64,000 nt of DNA from positions 1,054,001-1,118,000 of the forward strand of contig CBDCCP010000002.1 of the NCBI GenBank assembly GCA_965214915.1. The letters are read 5' to 3'. This document shows, piece after piece, positions 25,230-34,149 of the stretch. Every line of letters starts with the position of its first letter. Position 1 is the first letter of the stretch. A program made the position numbers and the translations under genes. The stretch comes from CATQHP01 sp965214915. Lineage in GTDB: Bacteria > Acidobacteriota > Terriglobia > Bryobacterales > UBA6623. The notes under the pieces were generated by a model. The model saw only the letters and a list, made by a program, of their open reading frames with translations, was not told the origin of the DNA and did not search any database.

Positions 25230-26042
25230 ATGGGTTCGGTGGTCGAAGTCGCTAAAACAATTCTGTTTGCCCTAGGCTTGCTTTACGCCGTGCTCCTGTT
25301 CGTCGGCCTGTTTCTTGCGGATTCGCTGATGTTTCCGATGCCGCCGAACGACTACTCGATTCCGGGGTTGATACGGCTGCCGCTTAAAGCGGACGGGGCC
25401 GGCAGGTACGTCGAGGCGCTCCACCTGGCGAATCCCGAGGCGCGGCATACGCTGCTCTACAGCCACGGCAACGGCGAGGACCTCGAGACGATTCTGCCGC
25501 TGCTGCAGGAGTACGTCCGCCGCGGCTTCTCCGTGATGGCGTACGAATACCCCGGATACGGGCGGAGTCCGGGGAAGAGCAACGAGAAGACCGTTACCGC
25601 TTCGATCGATGCGGCTTACGGGTATTTGACCGCGAAAGGACATGCGGCTCCCGCTGACGTCGTGGTTTACGGGCGTTCGATGGGCAGCGGCCCGTCCGTG
25701 GATCTGGCCGCGCGCAAGCCGGTCGGCGGGTTGATCCTGGAAGGCGCATACATCTCCGCCTTCCGGGTGATTACGCGGCTGCCCCTCTTGCCTTGGGACA
25801 AGTTTGCCAACGAGCGGAAGCTGTCGAGCGTCCGCTGTCCGGTCTTTGTCGTGCAGGCCGCGAACGACGAGGTGGTGGGTTATTGGCATGGCCCGCGTCT
25901 GTTTGCGGCGGCGAAGGAGTCCAAAAGTTATTGGCGGGTCGAGGGGGCGGGGCACAACGATTTGATCGCCGTGGCGGGGGAGAAATATTGGCGCAAGCTC
26001 GGCGCCTTCGTTGTGGGCCTGCCGCAGCCGCGGATTCAGTAG
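25230..26042 (+). CDS. Membrane-anchored alpha/beta hydrolase
   Basis: 270 residues. An N-terminal transmembrane anchor (ILFALGLLYAVLLFVGLFLA) precedes an alpha/beta-hydrolase fold: oxyanion YSHGNGEDL near residue 77, nucleophile Ser in YGRSMGSG near residue 150, Asp in NDEVVG near 212 and His in GAGHND near 243. This pattern resembles the BEM46/ABHD13-17 group. The substrate is unknown. Its stop overlaps by 7 bases the stop end of the convergent TonB receptor. Confidence 0.85.
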   Translation: MGSVVEVAKTILFALGLLYAVLLFVGLFLADSLMFPMPPNDYSIPGLIRLPLKADGAGRYVEALHLANPEARHTLLYSHGNGEDLETILPLLQEYVRRGFSVMAYEYPGYGRSPGKSNEKTVTASIDAAYGYLTAKGHAAPADVVVYGRSMGSGPSVDLAARKPVGGLILEGAYISAFRVITRLPLLPWDKFANERKLSSVRCPVFVVQAANDEVVGYWHGPRLFAAAKESKSYWRVEGAGHNDLIAVAGEKYWRKLGAFVVGLPQPRIQ

Positions 26043-28579
26043 CCGATTTCGAAGATGGCGCGTATTTTGCGCCGGATGCCGCGGTAAAACGTTCCGTAAT
26101 GCGCGCTGGCAAGGTTCGCTTGCATGTCCTGCGGGTTAAAGGTGTTGAGGATATTGAAAAGCCTCAAGCCGGTGCGGAAGCGGCGTTCCTTGCCCTTGAA
26201 GTTCAAGGCAAGGTTCTTGGTGATCTGCAGGTCGATCGAATTGTAGATCGGGAAACGGCCGGCGCGATTTCGCGGGCCTACGAAATCTCGATTTTCGTCC
26301 GTATCGGAGTAGGGGAAACCGCTGCGAATCTCCCAGACGGGGATCGCTCGGAGCCCGCCGGGGAGCCCGAACTCGGTCCACGTCATCAGGCGGTGCGGCA
26401 CATCGAATTGCAGCGGCGCGCGTTCGTTCGGGCGGATCAACGCCGCCGGCGTCGGGCCGTAGACCGAGCCGAGGTCGTTCAAGTCGCCGACGGACGAAGA
26501 GCGCACATAGGACGTTGTGAAGTGCCCGGCGCCCGCCAGGCGGTAGCGCAGCGTGAACTGGTACTCGCGGTAGAGATCGCGGCCCGCGTTGCTCAGGGTC
26601 AGGAAATTAGTGGAGAGTGGAGAGTGGAGAGTAGAGAGTGCAACAGAGCCGTCAGGGTTGACCAAAAAATTGCGCCGGGTGCGGCGCTGCTGATAACCAA
26701 CGCGCAGAAACAGGTTGCTCACCAGTTCATGATCGAGTTGAAAATTCCAGCCTAAGCTTCTTGCATTAAGAATGTTGCCGGCAATCCGGGGAGTGAATTG
26801 ACGAACCGAGCGGACGCCGCCGTTGAAATCGTAAAAGGTTTCGGTTCGTTGCGGGAGTTGCAAAAACGTCGGGACCAACAGGCTGATGCGGTCGATAAAA
26901 ACCCCCGCGCCGCCGCGGATGACGGTGCGCGCGCCGCCGCCGAAAGAGTAGGCGAAACCCGCCCGGTAGGAGGGGTTCCAATTGCTCGAAATCGAGTCGC
27001 GCTCGGCGCGGACTCCGAGGTCGAACGTGAGGGTCTCGGAGAAAGACCACTTGTCCTGCAAAAAAGCGGCGGCGTCGCTGCGGGTTCCTTGGACGGCCGC
27101 CGGCGCCGTGTAGCGCAGTTCCGCAACCTTTCGCCCGCCGGCGCCGAGCCAGGCGACCGGGTTGAATGTCTGCTCGCCGCTGTAGGATTCCCGTCCGAAG
27201 GAGAAGCCGGTCTTGAACTGATGTCTCCCGGCGATGTCGAACGGCCGGAAGTGGTAGTGCTCGGTCAGGCGGCTGCGCATCGTGTTGCGGGCTTGGCGGT
27301 TGAAGAATGCGCCCGACGCGCGTTCGAGGTCGATGATCGACGGATCGTAGCTGCGGGGTAAAACGTCATTGTCGAGATCCTGGTAGGAGAGCGTCGACAA
27401 CAGCAACCCGCCGCCTGCCGTTTCGTGGCTGTCGCGTGCGGAGAGCAGCGTTCCTCGTCTGCGCAGGTCGGGGGTCGACGCTTGCGTATTGAACGCATTC
27501 AGGCCGAAATAGTTGAGTTTTTCAGGGAACAGCAGCGCGTTGAACGTCGCTCGGTTGCGCTCGGTCAGTTGGGCGTCCACCTGATTGAAGACGGTGAGGG
27601 ACTCGCGTTCCACGTCGCGCTCGAGCAGCGGCAGGTTGGCGTCCTCCTGGTCGGCGCGCACGAACTGGTACTCGGTAGCGTGCAGGAAGCCGATGCGGCC
27701 GTCTTTGAGGGGCACGTTGACGGTCAGGCGGGGCGTGCTCGATTCGATGCCCATGATGGCGCCTTCGCGGCGCCGGATCCGCGGGCTGAAATTTTGCAGG
27801 TCGAGCTTGAATCGGTCCAGGTTCGCGGGCCGGGTCTGCACCGTGGACACCGCGCCGGCAAATCCGCCGTATTGCGCGTCGTAGGGCGTGGACAAGACTT
27901 CGACGTTGGAGACGACGCTCAGGGGCAGGGCAATCTGCGACGTGCGCACGACGGGGTCGGTCACATCGACGTTGTTCATTTGCGAGCCGCTTTGCGAGGC
28001 GCGCACGCCGTTCATGTTGATCTCGCCGGCCCGGCCGCGCAATACGCCCGGAATCAAGGGCATCACGTCTTCGACGCTGCGATTGGCCTTCGGTGCATTG
28101 TCCAGCGTAGATACGCCCACGGAACCCGAGGAAGAAGTCTCGGTAGGGTCGATTTCGATGGCGGCGGCGGTGACTTCTACTGTTTCGAACACAGTTTCGA
28201 CCTGCATTTCGATCTCGATTTGGAGGGGCGATTCCTCGCTCGGCAGGCAGAAAATCTCGCTCTGTCCATTCATTCCGGGAGACTCGCCGACTGCGATGTA
28301 GCAGCCCTCCGCTACATCCGCGAAGCGAAAGATGCCTAGACTGTCGGTTTGCGCCTGGAGTGCCTCGGAGTCTTCCCCTTCGACCCCCGTGACCGATTGC
28401 AGTTGAATGACGACGCCGGAGGCGCCGTAGCGTTCCCCGTCCGATCCGGCGATCACGGCTTGGCCGACGACCGCGGTTGCGGGACGGGCAAATGCGGCTT
28501 CGGTCAGCCCGGGGAGCCATGCGCCGAAGAAGGCCGCGGCGAGCGTCATGCTCGATCGACGCTGACCGCTGCCCGCCAT
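26036..28579 (-). CDS. TonB-dependent receptor-like outer-membrane protein with carboxypeptidase-regulatory domain
   Basis: 847 residues. After a signal peptide, a Cna-B/carboxypeptidase-regulatory-like domain (about 35-105; GVVIQLQSVTG, FRFADVAEGCYIAVG) precedes a plug domain (NRSVEDVMPLIPGVLRGRAGEINMNG) and a beta barrel. This is the Oar-like arrangement abundant in Acidobacteria; such proteins import or bind large substrates at the outer membrane. The length is somewhat short for the group. Near residue 647 a heptad tandem repeat has been inserted in frame (encoding STLHSPLSTN), an oddity within a barrel region. Confidence 0.8.
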   Translation of the reverse strand: MAGSGQRRSSMTLAAAFFGAWLPGLTEAAFARPATAVVGQAVIAGSDGERYGASGVVIQLQSVTGVEGEDSEALQAQTDSLGIFRFADVAEGCYIAVGESPGMNGQSEIFCLPSEESPLQIEIEMQVETVFETVEVTAAAIEIDPTETSSSGSVGVSTLDNAPKANRSVEDVMPLIPGVLRGRAGEINMNGVRASQSGSQMNNVDVTDPVVRTSQIALPLSVVSNVEVLSTPYDAQYGGFAGAVSTVQTRPANLDRFKLDLQNFSPRIRRREGAIMGIESSTPRLTVNVPLKDGRIGFLHATEYQFVRADQEDANLPLLERDVERESLTVFNQVDAQLTERNRATFNALLFPEKLNYFGLNAFNTQASTPDLRRRGTLLSARDSHETAGGGLLLSTLSYQDLDNDVLPRSYDPSIIDLERASGAFFNRQARNTMRSRLTEHYHFRPFDIAGRHQFKTGFSFGRESYSGEQTFNPVAWLGAGGRKVAELRYTAPAAVQGTRSDAAAFLQDKWSFSETLTFDLGVRAERDSISSNWNPSYRAGFAYSFGGGARTVIRGGAGVFIDRISLLVPTFLQLPQRTETFYDFNGGVRSVRQFTPRIAGNILNARSLGWNFQLDHELVSNLFLRVGYQQRRTRRNFLVNPDGSVALSTLHSPLSTNFLTLSNAGRDLYREYQFTLRYRLAGAGHFTTSYVRSSSVGDLNDLGSVYGPTPAALIRPNERAPLQFDVPHRLMTWTEFGLPGGLRAIPVWEIRSGFPYSDTDENRDFVGPRNRAGRFPIYNSIDLQITKNLALNFKGKERRFRTGLRLFNILNTFNPQDMQANLASAHYGTFYRGIRRKIRAIFEIGY
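26609..26640 (+). repeat. Heptad tandem repeat inside a receptor gene
   Basis: Four and a half units of AGTGGAG (one varying to AGTAGAG) from 26609 to 26640. They read in frame on the minus strand as ST-LHSP-LST. This is the longest copy of the GTGGATA/GTGGAGA-type heptads in the window. Confidence 0.85.
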
Positions 28580-28652
28580 ACTGTCAAGTTACCAGGATGC
28601 GCCGCCGAAAGCCTGCCCGCAGGTAATGTTTGCCACGGAAAACGTCCGAAAG

Positions 28653-29489
28653 TCAGTTCCGCCGCAGGGCTTCGCGGATTTTAGCGGCGGTCAACTCCGC
28701 GCGGTACTCGACGATTTTCCTGCCGATGGCGATGCCGCCGGGCGGGGCGATGTCCACTCCATTGATCGTCATCTTTCCCGCCGCGATGCGCTGAGCCGCC
28801 CGCGCCGCCGACGGCTCCGTTACCATCGCTTGCGTCGATGAAGCGACGCTGTCGTGATGGCCTTCGTTCGTCTGCCGAATGCCCTCCGACTCCAGGAACT
28901 CTCGCGCTTGGGCGCTTTTGTAGAACTCGGGGATGTAATGGATCGTAGTCTTGCTGCCGGCCCATTTCTTGCCGAGCTTCTTCGCCGTTGCGGCCATCCC
29001 CGCGACGTTGCCGCCGCTGTCGGAGAGAAAAACAATGTGCCGGAATCCATGCGAACGGAAGCTCTCGGCGATATCGACGAGCAGCGACCGGAACGTCTCC
29101 TCGCGGACCGAGATCGTTCCCGGATAGCGCATATGCCCGCTCGGAGGATCGATGTCGCCCTCGGGGACGAACGGGATGAAGGGGGCGACGAGCGCATTGC
29201 CGAGCTTGCGGGCGATGGCCTCGGTATTCGCGCGCAAGATGTACTGATGCTTGCCGGCGGCGAGATAGGGGCCGTTCATTTCGACGCCGCCGGCGGCGAC
29301 GATGACCGTGTCCTTGCCGGTCCGCATCGCGTCGCGGATCTCGAGCCAGGTCAACTCCTCGATGAAAACCGAGTCGAGCGCCGCGATGGGCCGCGGCATA
29401 TCCGGGTCGGGACTCAAGCGGTCGGGGACATCCTGCGCGGTCCCGGACCCAAGCAAGGCGAAGAACGCACAGAAAGCGGGCAGGCGCAT
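28653..29489 (-). CDS. Exported creatininase-like protein
   Basis: 278 residues with a signal peptide (LPAFCAFFALLGSGTAQ). The creatininase/amidohydrolase fold is suggested by TVIVAAGGVEMNGPYLAAGKH, then FVPEGDIDPPSGHMRYPGTI and HIVFLSDSGGN, and NEGHHD. In classic creatininases the first block reads E-x-H-G; here it is E-M-N-G, so one metal ligand is replaced, and the following Asp block is also altered. The enzyme may use a different metal set or be a non-creatinine relative. Start set at the ATG before the leader. Confidence 0.75.
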   Translation of the reverse strand: MRLPAFCAFFALLGSGTAQDVPDRLSPDPDMPRPIAALDSVFIEELTWLEIRDAMRTGKDTVIVAAGGVEMNGPYLAAGKHQYILRANTEAIARKLGNALVAPFIPFVPEGDIDPPSGHMRYPGTISVREETFRSLLVDIAESFRSHGFRHIVFLSDSGGNVAGMAATAKKLGKKWAGSKTTIHYIPEFYKSAQAREFLESEGIRQTNEGHHDSVASSTQAMVTEPSAARAAQRIAAGKMTINGVDIAPPGGIAIGRKIVEYRAELTAAKIREALRRN

Positions 29490-29523
29490 ACGCCGGTATT
29501 GTGCCACACGCGCGCCTCATGAG

Positions 29524-29550
29524 AAAAAGGGCGGGGAAGAGACCCCGCCC
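29524..29550 (-). terminator. Intrinsic terminator after the TonB receptor
   Basis: On the minus strand GGGCGGGG, a six-base loop TCTCTT, CCCCGCCC and a run of five T. The stem has eight GC pairs. It lies 17 bases past the receptor stop, before the creatininase-like gene, so the two minus-strand genes are probably separate transcripts. Confidence 0.85.
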
Positions 29551-29566
29551 CTTGATTCGCGGCGGC

Positions 29567-32500
29567 CTAAAACGAATACTTCAGCGAGAACTGGCCGATT
29601 CTTCCGGCCCCCGCTCCGGTGATCCTTCCGAGGCGGCGGTCGGTCGCGCTGCCCCTTCTGGGGAGTCCGAAGTTGGGGCGGTTCGGCAGGTTGAAGAAGT
29701 CCACGCGGAAGTCCACGACGTGTTGCTCTGTAATGGAAAACCTTTTCCTGAGTGAAATGTCCCAGTTGATCAGTCCCGGTCCCTGCAGGATGTTCCGGCC
29801 CACGTTGCCGAAGGAGCCGACCGGCGCCAAGGCGAAAGCGTCCGCGTTGAACCACTCGAAGATCTTTTCGCCGCGGCTGCGGTTCGAGGGCAGATGCGGG
29901 TTGCCGACGAGTTCGGCCCGGTCGTGCCGCACTGCGGTCAGGGAGCGGTCGCGGCCGGCATCGACGTGAAACGGTCTTCCTTCCTCCAATGTAATGATCG
30001 AGCCCAGTTCCCATCCGCCTAGCACGGCCTTGGCCGGACCGCTTCCCGGCCAGGGGATTTCGTACAGAAACGAGGTGACGAACCGCTGCTGAAGATCGAA
30101 ATCCCCGCGCCCGCGTTCGGCGCCGCGGTTGTTGGGATTCTGCAGGCCGTTCTGGGTCACCGTAGCGAAGGCCGCACTGGTCAGCACTTCGTCGATCGCG
30201 CGCCCGTAGGTGTAGGAGATCTGGAAGGTCAGTCCGCGGCTGAACCGCCGCTGCACCTGGAGTTGCAGGCTGTTGTACGACGAGTTCGCGCCGGTGTTCA
30301 ACTCGCCGATGCTGCCGAATCCCTGGAAGATGCGCCGGGCGTCAGTGTTGCGGGCGCTTGCGCCGGGCCCGTACAGCGCCATGTTCTGCTCGCGGTTGTA
30401 TGCGAGGTTTCTGCCCACGTTGCCGACGTAGGCGATCTCGACCATGAGGTTGTCCGTCACCTGCTGCTGCACGGTCAGGTTGTAGGTCTGCATGTAGGGG
30501 TTGCGCAGACCCGGAGCGAACGCTTTGGGGATGGTGAGCGGGAAGAAGAAGTTCGCCCGGTCGGGGTCGAAGGCGAACGGGAACGGGTTCTGCCTGCCGC
30601 GGAAAGGCGCCGACAGCGCATACGGTTCATTGATGTCGACCGAGAGGCCGAAGGGTTGCAGCGCCTGCACGCCGCCGGCCATCTCCGCGGTGAGCGGATC
30701 GTAGGAGATGCCGTAGCCGGTGCGCACCGACGTGCGTCCGTCGCCGAAAACGTCCCAGGCGATGCCGAAACGGGGGGCGATGTTCACCATGTTGTTCTGA
30801 TAGGGGAACTGCCCGTCGGAGAGCCAGAGCAGACCCGCCGGCGCGCCTGAGATGAACGACGACTGCGCGCCCGGGACGAGCGCCGTCTGCTGATTTTGCT
30901 GCTCTTGCCAGCGCGGATAGAACTCGTTGCGAATGCCCAGAGTCATGGTCACGTTGCGCTGGATCTTGAAGCTGTCCTGAAAAAAAATTCCCGACTGGAT
31001 GTAGCGATGATCGAATTCGATGGGCGAGGCTTGGCGGACGCGGCGCGCCTTGCCCGTCAGAAAGTCGGCCATGGGCAGTCCGGTACGGTTACCCGTGAAC
31101 TGCCATTCGCTGCCCGTCGCGCGGTTGTCGCGGTAGAGAAACTGATTGCGCTGCGTGTCGAGGCCCCACTTGAAGTTATGGTTGCCCTTGATCCAGCTCA
31201 TGTTCCAGGACAAGGCGTAGTTCTGCGACAGACGCTGGCGGTGGCGCCCGGGGCCTAATTGAAAACGGTTGGTGACCGTGACCAGCGGCCGCGTCGGGGT
31301 CACGCCGCCGGCATGCACGAAGTCGCTGGCGCCGAAGTCCGCCAAGTCGTCGTCGAAGGGGATGCTCTCCTGATAGTTGAAGCGCGTGTAGGTCAACCGC
31401 ACGGTGTTGACCAGAGTCGGCGTAAACAGGTGCGTGTCTTCGAGCGTGTAGGTCTGCATGCGGTTGAAGCGGGGGTTTGGCCCGTAGTCGATGAAGTCGG
31501 CGTTGCGCAGCGGGTCGGCGCCTTGGTTGTGATCGAAGAACAAGCGGAAATTGATCTTGTTCGTAGCGGTCAAATTGTGATCGATCCGCGCGAGGTACTG
31601 GTTGTCGTCGCTGGGCTGGCTGACCTGGGTCACGAAACTCCCGTCCGGGCGGTCGGGCAGCGGCACCCAGCCGTCGAGCATGAACGTCGCTACGGGGTCG
31701 ATAAGGCTGGCGGGAACCATGTTGTCCGGGAAGTCGACGCCGGTGTCCGCGTTCTTGATCTGCTCGGCGCCGGAAAAATCTCCGACGCGCTCGGCCGCCG
31801 TGGCCGGAAACGCCGTCTTGAGGCGGTCTTCGCGGATGCGCTGCCCCTGATAGGTGAACTGGAAGAAGGATTTGTCCTTCGCGATCGGTCCGCCGAGCGT
31901 GCCGCCGAATTGGTTAAAGCGCAACTTGGGAACGGTGCGCGAGAAGAAATTGCGCGCGTCGAGAGCGTCGTTGCGCAGGAAGTGCCAGACGCTGCCGTGG
32001 AATTCGTTCGTTCCCGATCGCGTGACGGCGCTGATTACGCCGAAGCCGCGCCCGTGCTCGGCCGTCACCCCGGTGGTGGAGACGCGGAACTCCTGAACCG
32101 CGTCGGGCGGCGGCAGAATCAGGCCTTGGCCGCGGTGGAAGTAGCTCATCGAGCCGCCGTCGAGCAGGTAATTCACCGAAAAGTGCCGCCCGCCGTTCAT
32201 GCGCACCGTCTGCTGGCCGAACGAAGGCCGAATGGTCGTGTTTACGCTTTGCACGCCCGGCACGAGCCGCACCAGGTCGAGAGGGTTGCGCCCGTTCAAG
32301 GGAAGGTCTTTGATGCGGCGGTCATCGACGGTCATGCCGATCTGCGTCGAGCGCGTATCGACCTGCGGCGCCTGACTGGTAATCGTCACCGTTTCGGTGA
32401 CCTGGCCGAGCTCCAACACGAAATCGACGCGCAAGCTCTGCAGCGCCGACAGCGCGATGCCGGGGCGCTCCAATGTGCGAAAACCGTCGGATTGCACCGA

Positions 32501-32722
32501 CGCCTTGTATGTGCCCACGGGCAGTTGCGTCGCCAGATAGTCCCCCGTCGGGCCCGACTCCACGAGCTTGACTTCGCCGGTGTTCTCATTCGTGAACGTA
32601 ATTTGCACGCCGGGCACGGCCGCGCCGGTCGGATCGGTCACGGCGCCGGCGATCTCGCCGTTCGTCGACTGGCCGAGCATGGCGGCAGCCGCGAGGAAAA
32701 AAGATACAACGAGTCTTTTCAT
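29567..32722 (-). CDS. TonB-dependent receptor-like protein (Oar type), 1051 aa
   Basis: Full-length Oar-like protein. Its parts are a signal peptide (KRLVVSFFLAAAAMLGQS), a carboxypeptidase-regulatory domain (GEIAGAVTDPTGAAVPGVQI, then TGDYLATQLPVGTYKASVQS), a plug domain (NGRNPLDLVRLVPGVQS, MNGGRHFSVNYLLDGG) and a beta barrel ending with an aromatic C-terminal residue (FSLKYSF), as required for outer-membrane insertion. The ligand is unknown. ATG 32722 directly precedes the leader; the longer frame upstream is not needed. A strong terminator follows the gene. Confidence 0.9.
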   Translation of the reverse strand: MKRLVVSFFLAAAAMLGQSTNGEIAGAVTDPTGAAVPGVQITFTNENTGEVKLVESGPTGDYLATQLPVGTYKASVQSDGFRTLERPGIALSALQSLRVDFVLELGQVTETVTITSQAPQVDTRSTQIGMTVDDRRIKDLPLNGRNPLDLVRLVPGVQSVNTTIRPSFGQQTVRMNGGRHFSVNYLLDGGSMSYFHRGQGLILPPPDAVQEFRVSTTGVTAEHGRGFGVISAVTRSGTNEFHGSVWHFLRNDALDARNFFSRTVPKLRFNQFGGTLGGPIAKDKSFFQFTYQGQRIREDRLKTAFPATAAERVGDFSGAEQIKNADTGVDFPDNMVPASLIDPVATFMLDGWVPLPDRPDGSFVTQVSQPSDDNQYLARIDHNLTATNKINFRLFFDHNQGADPLRNADFIDYGPNPRFNRMQTYTLEDTHLFTPTLVNTVRLTYTRFNYQESIPFDDDLADFGASDFVHAGGVTPTRPLVTVTNRFQLGPGRHRQRLSQNYALSWNMSWIKGNHNFKWGLDTQRNQFLYRDNRATGSEWQFTGNRTGLPMADFLTGKARRVRQASPIEFDHRYIQSGIFFQDSFKIQRNVTMTLGIRNEFYPRWQEQQNQQTALVPGAQSSFISGAPAGLLWLSDGQFPYQNNMVNIAPRFGIAWDVFGDGRTSVRTGYGISYDPLTAEMAGGVQALQPFGLSVDINEPYALSAPFRGRQNPFPFAFDPDRANFFFPLTIPKAFAPGLRNPYMQTYNLTVQQQVTDNLMVEIAYVGNVGRNLAYNREQNMALYGPGASARNTDARRIFQGFGSIGELNTGANSSYNSLQLQVQRRFSRGLTFQISYTYGRAIDEVLTSAAFATVTQNGLQNPNNRGAERGRGDFDLQQRFVTSFLYEIPWPGSGPAKAVLGGWELGSIITLEEGRPFHVDAGRDRSLTAVRHDRAELVGNPHLPSNRSRGEKIFEWFNADAFALAPVGSFGNVGRNILQGPGLINWDISLRKRFSITEQHVVDFRVDFFNLPNRPNFGLPRRGSATDRRLGRITGAGAGRIGQFSLKYSF

Positions 32723-32847
32723 GGTTCGCCCTCTTCGCTCTTGCAGACAAATCGTTCCGGCCCGCGCCAAAGCGTTCAGGGGCGTTCAGGCCCGAACTTG
32801 CTTAGAGCATACACCCATGGTTCAGCGCATTGCAGCGCCGCCGGGCT

Positions 32848-33040
32848 TTATTCGACCTTGCGGTAGCTTTCGCGCATTCCCGGCAGGAAAAACGGCGGGC
32901 TCCGATGGAAGCAGCCTTCCAGAAAGGCGCCGGCGCGCTCCCGCGTCATCTTTCCTATCCAGTGCCGGAAATACTTCTCTACCACGTTGCATCCGTCAAA
33001 ACGGGGCGGAAGATAGTTCCGGCGGCTCCGTCTCCGGTCG
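32848..33040 (-). pseudogene. C-terminal gene fragment sharing a 72-bp repeat
   Basis: A minus-strand frame reads RRNYLPPRFDGCNVVEKYF, then RHWIGKMTRERAGAFLEGCF and a final RESYRKVE before the stop, with an in-frame stop upstream. It looks like the last 60 residues of a real protein. Part of it (32954-33026) recurs at 39787-39859 with about 90% identity and again reads LPPRSDGCSVVEKYF on the minus strand. I do not recognise the parent family. Confidence 0.4.
32954..33026 (+). repeat. 72-bp dispersed repeat, copy A
   Basis: From CCTATCCAG to TTCCGGCGG this stretch matches 39787-39859 with seven differences. The copies are in the same orientation, about 6.8 kb apart, and enclose the regulator/haem module. 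The second copy abuts an IS481 remnant. Confidence 0.8.
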
Positions 33041-33171
33041 CCGGAACCTCAGTCGATGCCTGGTTGACACATGGATACTCATCTCGGTCGCCTTTCTTTT
33101 TGAGCGACTCCTATCCTGAACCCCATCTCGAAGAACGGGCTATGCCGGCGGACAAACGACGTAACTTCTGT

Positions 33172-33840
33172 TTAGATCAGCCGATGCCGAATTGCCCGAA
33201 GGACGGCCTCAAGCCGCGTATGACACTGTAGCTTCGAGAAGATGTGCTGAATGTGGTTTCGAACCGTGGTTGGGCTGATGCAAAGATGATCCGCAATTTC
33301 CGCCGTGTTTCGGCCCAGCGAGAGTAGTCGCAGAACCGCAAGCTCGCGCGGCGTGAGATCGACCGGAGGGTACTGCGATAGGTCCTGTGGCGGGATTCGA
33401 TCGTCCTGATTTCCGGTGAGCTGCTGGATTTGGGCCAAGGCGTTCCGAGTGACCGTCTCGACCCGTTTTTGACGATCTACGTCCCGCATCAAATGGACGA
33501 CTAGCGGCGACGAGCCGCGTTCCAAGTAAGCGACGAAGGTGGTCACGTTCAGCCACTTGCGCTTGCCGGCAGCGGTCGCCGCATGGAGGTCGAAGGAGGG
33601 GATCTGCCCTCCCTGAATCGCCATTGCCAGAATGTGACAGTCGTGAGTGCAAATAGCGCAGCCTGCATCATCCTCGCCGGCAAGGATATCGGCGCAGCCT
33701 CTTGACACGATCTGCTCTTGCGAGAAGCCGAGGAGTTTCTCTGCGTTCCGCGACCAGTAGCAGATAGACCCCTGAGGATCGACAGCGAACGCCGCGTCGC
33801 CCGCCGTGTCCAAGAGATCGAAGAGTTCCCGACCGACCAT
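33172..33840 (-). CDS. PAS-LuxR transcriptional regulator with cysteine cluster
   Basis: 222 residues. Residues 5-115 are a PAS domain (ELFDLLDTAGDAAFAVDPQG, SRNAEKLLGFSQEQIV) carrying Cys49, Cys61, Cys64, Cys68 and His69 in the C-x11-C-x2-C-x3-C-H pattern. Similar cysteine patterns occur in a subset of PAS sensors and suggest metal or redox sensing. Residues 160-222 are a LuxR-type helix-turn-helix (LTPRELAVLRLLSLGRNTAE, SPTTVRNHIQHIFSKL). There is no receiver domain. It is divergent from the cytochrome region, so it is a candidate regulator of the octahaem/tetrahaem module. Regulation of that module is inferred from position only. Confidence 0.85.
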   Translation of the reverse strand: MVGRELFDLLDTAGDAAFAVDPQGSICYWSRNAEKLLGFSQEQIVSRGCADILAGEDDAGCAICTHDCHILAMAIQGGQIPSFDLHAATAAGKRKWLNVTTFVAYLERGSSPLVVHLMRDVDRQKRVETVTRNALAQIQQLTGNQDDRIPPQDLSQYPPVDLTPRELAVLRLLSLGRNTAEIADHLCISPTTVRNHIQHIFSKLQCHTRLEAVLRAIRHRLI

Positions 33841-34149
33841 CGACTTTTCCGGATGCAGGCACAGCGAAAGAAGGAATCTGCATCATCGGTAGCAGACTGA
33901 CGACCGACCTTCGATCTGTTTCCGGGCGCCGGCCCCGCCCACCCGGCAATCTGACGAAATTGTACTACATAAATGAGGAACTTGACTCATTGTCATGGAC
34001 CCGGAACGGGAATTACGCTTAACGTACTGAGACGCCGGTTCGCCAACAAGAAATGACTGTCGCAATGACAATGAGGGAATCGAGCTGGGGGAAGTCGCGG
34101 ATTTGGACATTCAGGTCGTCAATTGCCGTGGGTCTCGCTCCGATGGCGG
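33841..34149 (+). other. Intergenic control region between regulator and haem genes
   Basis: About 300 bases without a convincing gene. An AT-richer patch around 33955-34010 contains TGAG-GAACTTG-ACTCA (an interrupted inverted repeat) and a TTGACT that could be a -35 element. It would be the natural place for promoters of the divergent regulator and the cytochrome genes. Confidence 0.4.

Noticed and set aside
31259..32866. Plus-strand open frame of 535 codons opposite a TonB receptor
   Set aside because: The receptor on the minus strand is complete with a signal peptide and terminal Phe; the antisense frame has no domain or ribosome site.
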